Assembly: GCA_903824515.1 (NCBI GenBank)
Contig: CAIJXA010000076.1
Location: forward strand, 1-17,849
Direction: 5' to 3'
DNA: 17,849 nt
Origin: an uncultured bacterium
GTDB lineage: Bacteria; Patescibacteriota; Minisyncoccia; Moranbacterales; GWC2-37-73
Shown: positions 13,217-17,849 of the stretch, one piece after another
Layout: every line of letters starts with the position of its first letter
Position numbering within the stretch: the stretch's first letter is position 1
Translations under genes and position numbers: made by a program
Notes under the pieces: model-generated
What the model was told of the DNA's origin: nothing
What the model saw: the letters and a program-made list of their open reading frames with translations, nothing else
Databases searched by the model: none

Positions 13217-14473
13217 TCAATTCGCATAAAGATAAAAGAAATCTTTTTCATAGCCATTCAAATATTGCTTTGAACCATCTTGCAAATCTTTTGTCAGTGG
13301 GATGGAATTATATTTTCCATTGCCAAGATAATTAAAAATATTAAATCTCACCCAAATTGGATTGATGTCCAATTGAATCGCATCCACTGCCCCGGCTGTT
13401 TTCAGCGCATTTGCCAAAGTGATGGGAGTCAGATTATTGCCAACCGCAAAAAGCAAATTGCCCTCCTTGGTCAAACCCAAACCTGAGCGCCAAGTCAAAA
13501 TATCCACCGTTCCAGCAGCAAGCCTGCCCCAAAGTTTTTTGTTGCGCGGATCGCCAGCAGCAACCGCTCCATTGCTGATCAAAATTGGACAATTTTGTCT
13601 GACAAATTCCACATTGTCTCCCAGTGGCTGACCCGTGTAGTCAATGATTTTCAAAGTTCCATCTTTATAACCAATAATTGTCCCCAGGTCGCTCCTCAGT
13701 GGCAAATAAGTATTGCCACCTACAATCATACCATACGCCCCATCCTTATATTGAAAACCCCCATCAAAAGCTGCAATCAATTTTCCGCCACTAACGATGT
13801 CCTTAGGCACAATTCCGGGACCAGGCTTTCCTACTGGCCCACCAGGTTGCTTGGTACCAGCCACAATTCCCATTCGCAGAACTTGCTTGTCGATTTGAAC
13901 AACTGTCGTGATGGCATAGGATCTGGCTGAATCAGGACGAAGAAAAGTGTGAGCCATCACTTCTTTGTCGGGAAACATTTTGAGTGACAAATTTTTCCAT
14001 TGGCCTTCTCCGGCCAGCGGCTTGTCATCTCCAGCGGTGGAAAGGGCCATCAAGTTGAGATCACTGCCAGCAATGCTTGCTTGGGAGCTATCCTCATTGA
14101 AAATTGGCGGCTTGTCGAAATTACTATTGTGAGTCAATCGCTCGACAAAATCAGAAGCATTAAAAAAAATTTTTTCCAGAAAAACAATATTTTTGTCTCC
14201 AACAACGGGACGTAAAATGTTGTCAGTCAAATAGGCTGCTGCAGCAGTGTTCAGCTTGATGAAAATCACACCGGAAATCAACAACACCAAAAAAATCAAA
14301 GCCGTGAATTTGAACTTTTGATAAATTTGAAATTTTCTAGGCCTCTTTTCATTGCTACAATCCATAGTTTCAATTGGCACATCAAATTGCTTGCGAACTA
14401 TCCCTACTTTTTGATTATGTTCCTGAATATGTTGTATTTTTGGTGACCTGATTTTCTGCCTAAGGCTGTCCAT
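13217..14473 (-). CDS. Membrane-anchored phosphodiester glycosidase-like protein
   Basis: A 418-residue protein with a cytoplasmic basic tail, one membrane helix (about 56-74) and a long extracytoplasmic part, so a type II anchored protein. The C-terminal half (about 185-415) fits the NAGPA / phosphodiester glycosidase fold (PF09992): AFDGGF (235-240, usually NGGFF), RSGLGLTKEGNLLFAVG (329-345) and AIQLDINP (365-372, where most members have LDGGGS). Family members remove sugar-phosphate caps or act on cell-wall polymers. The altered motifs leave activity open. First gene of a likely operon with the two ABC exporter halves (37-49 bp gap), which suggests a shared envelope role, such as export and processing of a surface polymer. 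The start at 14473 lacks a clear ribosome site. Confidence 0.82.
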   Translation of the reverse strand: MDSLRQKIRSPKIQHIQEHNQKVGIVRKQFDVPIETMDCSNEKRPRKFQIYQKFKFTALIFLVLLISGVIFIKLNTAAAAYLTDNILRPVVGDKNIVFLEKIFFNASDFVERLTHNSNFDKPPIFNEDSSQASIAGSDLNLMALSTAGDDKPLAGEGQWKNLSLKMFPDKEVMAHTFLRPDSARSYAITTVVQIDKQVLRMGIVAGTKQPGGPVGKPGPGIVPKDIVSGGKLIAAFDGGFQYKDGAYGMIVGGNTYLPLRSDLGTIIGYKDGTLKIIDYTGQPLGDNVEFVRQNCPILISNGAVAAGDPRNKKLWGRLAAGTVDILTWRSGLGLTKEGNLLFAVGNNLTPITLANALKTAGAVDAIQLDINPIWVRFNIFNYLGNGKYNSIPLTKDLQDGSKQYLNGYEKDFFYLYAN

Positions 14474-14682
14474 TTTATTTTCAATAGATAATAAAATAAT
14501 TAAAGTTTTTTCAATACTTGTATCTTACCACTAAGCAGCAGCTGACTCAAAAATTTCAGAGCTCTTTTTGCAATAAAAAAAGACCCACATCCGTATTACG
14601 CTTTGAAAGCCAAAAGAATTTGATTTGATTCTTCCCTGACTGGCTTCATCCAAACTTAACCCAACAAACAATCAAATTTCAA

Positions 14683-15384
14683 ATGAATATTCAGAATTTA
14701 AAACGACTCTACTTTGGTTTTGTCGCGACGCTGGTCATTCTCATCATTTTTACCCCCCTGCTCATCAATAGCAGCTTTTTCTTTTTGAGCGAAGAACCAG
14801 TGGAGGTTCTGGCAATCGGTTTTTTGTTTTTGATTGGCTTTATTCTAAACAGACTATATGAAAAAGAATTGAAGTTAAACAAAAATTATCTGCAAGAAGC
14901 TTGGTCGCACATCGGAGAAATCAACCTTCTCACAGATGCTTTCACGAATGCTATTGTCAACACTGAGAAATATCCGGAGAGCAAAAAAGAATTGAAAAAT
15001 TTTCTTGCCACTGTTTGCGAAAAAATATTAAACATTACTAATGCGCCCTATGTTTTGCTGCGCATTTTGCTTTCCAGTCAAACCCAGACACTTTCAGAAC
15101 ATTTTCAAGCCAGAAGTGGCGTTACAGACTTTGAGTTCAAAATATCCAACAAACAACTACTTAAAAATATGCTTGAAAAAAAATATAAAGTTTTTTCATC
15201 CGCTGCCACCAACATTTCAATCAAAGTTTTTTGTGTTTTTCCTGAAACCAAAATCAGTCCCGAGCAAGAAATCTTCCTTCAAAAAATAGTCAACGATTTA
15301 GCAATGATTTATTTGATTTATGATCCAAAACTGCTGCCTTCAAGCCAAGCGCAGCCCCAAGAAAAAAAGCCTGCCACTCAATGA
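14683..15384 (+). CDS. Two-helix membrane protein with GAF-like cytoplasmic part
   Basis: A 233-residue protein: two membrane helices (about 9-28 and 42-57), a linker helix rich in Glu, Lys and Leu (58-90, probably coiled coil, including SHIGEINLLTDAF), then an alpha/beta part (about 95-215) with the feel of a GAF-type sensor domain. It ends in a Gln/Pro/Lys tail. The layout is that of a membrane sensor lacking a kinase or cyclase output, so any signalling role is inference. The ATG at 14683 has no Shine-Dalgarno. It converges on the minus-strand epimerase gene, with only 30 bp between the two stops. Confidence 0.75.
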   Translation: MNIQNLKRLYFGFVATLVILIIFTPLLINSSFFFLSEEPVEVLAIGFLFLIGFILNRLYEKELKLNKNYLQEAWSHIGEINLLTDAFTNAIVNTEKYPESKKELKNFLATVCEKILNITNAPYVLLRILLSSQTQTLSEHFQARSGVTDFEFKISNKQLLKNMLEKKYKVFSSAATNISIKVFCVFPETKISPEQEIFLQKIVNDLAMIYLIYDPKLLPSSQAQPQEKKPATQ

Positions 15385-15414
15385 GCAACAGGTCTCTTTT
15401 TTTCAAACACTTTT

Positions 15415-16179
15415 TCAGGAAACAATTTTCAAAGAAAATGTCATTTCAAAGCTGTTTCCAATCAGGAGAAACTCACCGCCTTCATCAGGATCACCGAAGG
15501 CTGAGGGTTCCATCAAAATTGGTTCGACACAAAAATATTCATTTCTTGGACTGTCACTCCACAAAACGAGGCAGTGACATTCTGGAGCTTTCATCTCCAA
15601 GCTGCAATCGCCGGATCTGATTTCAACCCGGCCCTCATTTGCAACAATCCCTGCTTGGTCATGAAATTGCGTGATCTGCTCGCCACTAATTTTGGCAAGA
15701 TTTTGCTGCGAAAAAGCATTGAATGGATCGGCCAAAAAATATGGATGAAATCCCGGATTGATTGGGGCAGGTGACTCGATTTCGTCACAACACCTGACCA
15801 CTTCCAATTTCAAAGTCAATTTTTTCTCTTCAGGCTCAACTGAAATTGTGACTTTGTATTCTAAAAGCCAAGGATATTCGCTGGAGGGCTTATTTTTTCC
15901 AAAAAAAGAGCCAACGTTGTCTGACTCGCGAGAAAATTTCAGTTTTTCATCTCGCAGCCAACCATGTTGCCGCAACCCAGAAAAACGTCCAACTGCCTTT
16001 CCGAAATTCGGAAAACAAATTGGAATCCCGCCTCTTTTTCTTTGGGCGTGATCAACTGACTGCTCGGGATAAATAAGATCTTTACCTTTGTAGACAAACC
16101 TGCCCACTGTTGCGCCAACGGTTGAAACAATAGCGTATAGCGAACTTTTGTCCCCGAATATTTTGTACGTTTTTGACAT
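15415..16179 (-). CDS. Glucose-6-phosphate 1-epimerase-like (aldose epimerase family)
   Basis: A 254-residue cytoplasmic mutarotase of the galactose-mutarotase fold, closest in motifs to D-hexose-6-phosphate epimerases (YeaD type), which interconvert alpha and beta anomers of hexose phosphates. Seen motifs: RGGIPICFPNFG (49-60), QHGWLRD (71-77) with H72, PGFHPYF (142-148) with H145, and EYFCVEP (214-220) with E219 as probable catalytic acid/base. The ATG at 16179 has GGAG about 8 nt upstream, a good ribosome site. It is convergent with the sensor-like gene. The substrate is inferred from motifs; a plain aldose epimerase is possible. Confidence 0.9.
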   Translation of the reverse strand: MSKTYKIFGDKSSLYAIVSTVGATVGRFVYKGKDLIYPEQSVDHAQRKRGGIPICFPNFGKAVGRFSGLRQHGWLRDEKLKFSRESDNVGSFFGKNKPSSEYPWLLEYKVTISVEPEEKKLTLKLEVVRCCDEIESPAPINPGFHPYFLADPFNAFSQQNLAKISGEQITQFHDQAGIVANEGRVEIRSGDCSLEMKAPECHCLVLWSDSPRNEYFCVEPILMEPSAFGDPDEGGEFLLIGNSFEMTFSLKIVS

Positions 16180-16285
16180 TTTTTAGGCTCCTTTTTATTT
16201 GAATTGACAAACAACAAACCGACCTTGCTAAAAGTATTACAATGATTCTACTCCAAGCAGAGAAATAGTAAAGTGGTTTTAAAAA

Positions 16286-16317
16286 ACCTGTTAACTCAAT
16301 TCAAAGAGTCAACAGGT
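16286..16317 (-). terminator. Intrinsic terminator after the 62-residue gene
   Basis: ACCTGTT (16286-16292) pairs with AACAGGT (16311-16317) and ACTC with GAGT inside, across one A-C mismatch. On the minus strand it is followed by TTTTTT. It separates the 62-residue gene from the epimerase gene. Confidence 0.75.
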
Positions 16318-16336
16318 CTAAGCAGCTAAAGCTACT

Positions 16337-16525
16337 TTATGAATACAAACTGCGATTGCTTTGCTCAAGAGTATCCTGGCCGAGTGGCAAGACTTTCACC
16401 TCCACTTCAGTCAAGGAATAACCTATTTCGCTCAAGGTATTTTTGACAAGCTTTTCAATTGCAGCTCTCAAAGCTTCGATGTTGGCCTCTTCCAAGGTTG
16501 GCAATTGGACTCTTAACGTCACCAT
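16337..16525 (-). CDS. Hypothetical protein, 62 residues
   Basis: This family is not recognised. The pattern is beta (MVTLRVQLP), a long amphipathic helix (EEANIEALRAAIEKLVKNTLSE broken as EEANIEALRAAIEK and LVKNTLSE), beta (EVEVKVLPL), then a polar tail. That beta-alpha-beta order is reminiscent of a small tautomerase-like or ferredoxin-like half fold, but there is no proline at position 2, so no function is claimed. GGAA lies about 9 nt before ATG 16525. A promoter at 16606-16634 and a terminator at 16286-16317 frame it as a single-gene unit, which supports it being real. Confidence 0.7.
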   Translation of the reverse strand: MVTLRVQLPTLEEANIEALRAAIEKLVKNTLSEIGYSLTEVEVKVLPLGQDTLEQSNRSLYS

Positions 16526-16605
16526 TTTTAGTGTTCCTTATTTTTTTCTGATTGATAAAAAACTTCTTATTTATCGAAAGACACAATCGTCTAATTCGAT
16601 ACTGA

Positions 16606-16634
16606 AGCGTACAACATAAAGCGGAAAATGTCAA
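16606..16634 (-). promoter_or_regulatory. Promoter for the 62-residue gene
   Basis: On the minus strand a perfect TTGACA (16629-16634) lies 17 nt from TACGCT (16606-16611), which matches the -10 consensus at three positions. The context GGCTTGACATTT resembles the promoter at 2870-2897. Confidence 0.45.
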
Positions 16635-16915
16635 GCCAAGCGAAAGTTGCCATTTTTCAGCCCTAAAATGAAAGATTAACCCCCACTAGTTGTATCATAT
16701 ATCAGTGGAATCAAAAAAGACTTAGATATTATTTTTCCCCAAAAAAAGAATCCTTCGAGCGGAGAAACAAGCTGTCAAATGGGTTCTTCGGAAATTTAAG
16801 AAAGTTATCCACAGTTGTAGAGCTGCTTTGCTTGAAGCAACTTGTAATTATCGTTGATATATGCTAAGTTTAATTGTATTGAAGATGTTTAATTCAATCT
16901 AATTCAAAAACTTTT
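16635..16915. other. Intergenic stretch, little recognised
   Basis: This gap between divergent genes holds one perfect match to a DnaA box (TTATCCACA, 16805-16813), which alone does not make an origin. A weak ATTGAA...TTCAAT inverted repeat (16878-16898) lies just before the secreted-protein gene and could be an operator. A promoter for that gene is not clear. No small gene or RNA was recognised. Confidence 0.4.
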
Positions 16916-17329
16916 ATGTTTACAAAAAAAATCATTGGAACCTCGGTTATTCTCGGAGCACTTCTTGCGGGAGTGGGATTTTCAAGTGCAGCCGCATTTG
17001 CCAAGTCAAACAACGGCAACAACAATAACAATGGAAACAACAATAACAACAACAATGGCGGTCCTCGCTATGGAAATGACGACCACGGCAATGGTCGCAA
17101 TGATCATGACAATGGTTACAACGATGGACGTAATGATGGACACAAAGATGGTTTTGACAACAGAGGTGACAACAGAAACAATAATGGTCACGACAAAGGA
17201 CGCAGTAGCGACTACAACAGAGGATACAACGATGGATATGACAAAGGATTCAGTGAAGGTCACGATGAACGCGGCAGACAAGACAACAATGGAAACAACG
17301 GACGGAACGGAAATAGTGGAAACAAATAA
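16916..17329 (+). CDS. Secreted Asn/Gly/Asp-rich low-complexity protein
   Basis: A 137-residue protein with a clear signal peptide: MFTKKIIG, a hydrophobic core (8-25), and a probable cleavage after AAAFA (about residue 29). The mature part is almost wholly Asn, Gly, Asp, Arg, His and Lys. It opens with a poly-Asn run (NNGNNNNNGNNNNNNN) and then carries two related segments, GYNDGRNDGHKDGF and GYNDGYDKGFSEGHDERG, a YNDG-x3-DG-x3-G pattern. It is probably disordered, highly hydrated, and could bind metal ions or sit in the cell surface. There is no Cys, lipobox or sortase signal. No Shine-Dalgarno precedes ATG 16916. A strong terminator follows at 17345-17366. Confidence 0.85.
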   Translation: MFTKKIIGTSVILGALLAGVGFSSAAAFAKSNNGNNNNNGNNNNNNNGGPRYGNDDHGNGRNDHDNGYNDGRNDGHKDGFDNRGDNRNNNGHDKGRSSDYNRGYNDGYDKGFSEGHDERGRQDNNGNNGRNGNSGNK

Positions 17330-17344
17330 AAACTAGCCTATCAT

Positions 17345-17366
17345 AAAAGCCCCACCCGGGGCTTTT
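17345..17366 (+). terminator. Intrinsic terminator after the secreted protein gene
   Basis: AAAAGCCCC (17345-17353) pairs perfectly with GGGGCTTTT (17358-17366) around ACCC, followed by AATTTTG. It begins 15 bp after the stop. Confidence 0.85.
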
Positions 17367-17414
17367 AATTTTGCTTATTTTTTTCTTCAATGGCTTCAAA
17401 AAATAATCATATGA

Positions 17415-17453
17415 AATGCGTCATGAAACCACGGCCGACGCCAGATGACGCAT
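17415..17453. repeat. Hairpin with conserved 20-nt loop, copy B
   Basis: ATGCGTCA (17416-17423) pairs perfectly with TGACGCAT (17446-17453) around a 22-nt loop. Its last 20 loop bases equal those of copy A at 6525-6544. The C17419-G17450 pair replaces T6518-A6549 of copy A, a compensatory change. As with copy A, a TGTCAT...TGACA module lies a few tens of bases downstream. Confidence 0.8.
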
Positions 17454-17489
17454 CGTGCTAAAAATTTTTTGATTAGTTCTGTTTTTCCA

Positions 17490-17610
17490 TGTCATCTTGA
17501 GCGAAATTTCTCTGCCCCAAGGCAAAGAAATGAAGTCGAAAGATCTGAGCCCAGATTCCTCGATTCCATTCATAATCCTTACAGTCGGATTCATTTCACT
17601 CGCAGTGACA
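17490..17610 (+). repeat. TGTCAT...AGTGACA dispersed module next to hairpin B
   Basis: Reads TGTCATCTTGAGCGAAAT, then GAAGTCGAAAGATCTGAG, GATTCCTCGATTCC, and ends GCAGTGACA. It resembles the TGTCATCCTGAGCG...GAAGTCGAAGGATC dispersed sequences common in bacterial genomes. Neither strand carries a protein-like frame across it. Confidence 0.55.
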
Positions 17611-17628
17611 AAAGCAGGCACCAAATTT

Positions 17629-17849
17629 TCAATATTTGACCCTAAAGACCAGTATCGAATCATTGTCAACAATTTTTTCAAAAAAATCTGAAGCAGAAAG
17701 CTTGGAAAATTTTTCCCAATCATCAGTTTTGGCAATCACAATGTGCGAAACATTTTCGCTTTTCCAAAATTCCCTATCATCCGGAATCGTTTCCCTTGCC
17801 AACAATGAAACGTGCTCATCCAAAGGACTTTTTTCAGCTTCCAGCAAAA
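17629..17849 (-). CDS. C-terminus of a probable large membrane protein (partial)
   Basis: The minus-strand frame is open to the right edge and stops at TGA 17629-17631, giving at least 72 residues with no true start in the window. The seen part reads LARETIPDDREFWKSENVSH then IVIAKTDDWEKFSKLSASDF and ends NDSILVFRVKY. A soluble tail of the type VSHIVI...FEKIVDNDSILVFRVK is common at the ends of large multi-pass glycosyltransferase-like or YfhO-like membrane proteins, where it closes the extracytoplasmic domain. That assignment is tentative because no membrane helix or catalytic part is visible. Confidence 0.6.
   Translation of the reverse strand, partial: LLEAEKSPLDEHVSLLARETIPDDREFWKSENVSHIVIAKTDDWEKFSKLSASDFFEKIVDNDSILVFRVKY

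Noticed and set aside
16337..16525. Small tautomerase
   Set aside because: The beta-alpha-beta order and size are suggestive, but the catalytic N-terminal proline is missing (position 2 is Val).
16805..16813. Perfect DnaA box TTATCCACA, possible replication origin
   Set aside because: Only one box was seen, with no second box, AT-rich unwinding tract or dnaA/dnaN gene nearby. A single 9-mer can occur by chance.
17006..17281. Val/Ile-rich minus-strand frame opposite the secreted protein gene
   Set aside because: It is the antisense shadow of Asn/Asp codons (AAC and GAC read as GTT and GTC). The plus strand has a signal peptide and a terminator.
17421..17735. Minus-strand open frame of 104 codons
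   Set aside because: It overlaps the partial gene at 17629 in another frame and covers hairpin B and a dispersed module. The other frame has the protein-like sequence.
1..17849. CRISPR array, tRNA or rRNA genes, integron attC sites
   Set aside because: No regular spaced direct repeats, no tRNA T-loop motif in a plausible cloverleaf, no rRNA-like sequence. The covarying hairpins lack the attC end boxes.

Overview
The window looks like chromosomal sequence from an AT-rich, small-genome bacterium, most plausibly a member of the Patescibacteria (Candidate Phyla Radiation). The supporting signs are many small or hypothetical membrane proteins, a eukaryotic-type single-chain glycyl-tRNA synthetase, a DEAD-box helicase that ends just after motif VI, and intergenic DNA crowded with degenerate dispersed repeats and hairpins. 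UGA is used as a stop, so the standard code fits. The lineage is inference; no rRNA or tRNA gene, phage, integrase, transposase or CRISPR array was seen.

Layout. 1-429 is the end of an unrecognised plus-strand gene. 430-812 is repeat copy 1 plus a bidirectional terminator. On the minus strand follow glyS (856-2256), an orphan 139-residue protein (2390-2809) and an orphan 246-residue protein (2997-3737). 3738-4428 is a long non-coding stretch with a dispersed repeat module, a near-consensus promoter (4164-4192) and a structured leader for the plus-strand DEAD-box RNA helicase (4429-5652). Repeat copy 2 follows. Then comes a minus-strand run of small genes: a DUF1294 membrane protein, a 61-residue protein translationally coupled to a 105-residue membrane protein, a 91-residue membrane protein, and an HExxH (M50B-like) membrane protein. 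Repeat copy 3, inverted relative to copy 2, closes this run and forms the 3' end of a GIY-YIG gene (8590-8898). An 85-residue membrane protein with its own strong promoter follows.

9473-14473 is a probable three-gene minus-strand operon: a membrane-anchored phosphodiester-glycosidase-like protein, then two half ABC exporters. One exporter has a degenerate ATPase site and the other an atypical signature motif, which is the pattern of a heterodimeric exporter. A plus-strand two-TM sensor-like protein converges on a glucose-6-phosphate 1-epimerase-like gene. A 62-residue orphan, a secreted Asn/Gly/Asp-rich protein and the C-terminus of a probable large membrane protein (partial at the right edge) end the window.

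The most interesting signal is non-coding. Two hairpins 11 kb apart share a 20-nt loop and carry a compensatory base-pair change in the stem (6514-6553, 17415-17453). Two elements share the same terminal inverted repeat, one being a 38-bp version of a 113-bp one (6728-6765, 11294-11406). There is also a modular three-copy repeat family, a 22-bp perfect hairpin with a tetraloop, and a 16-bp perfect hairpin in the helicase leader. No complete undescribed protein-coding system was identified.
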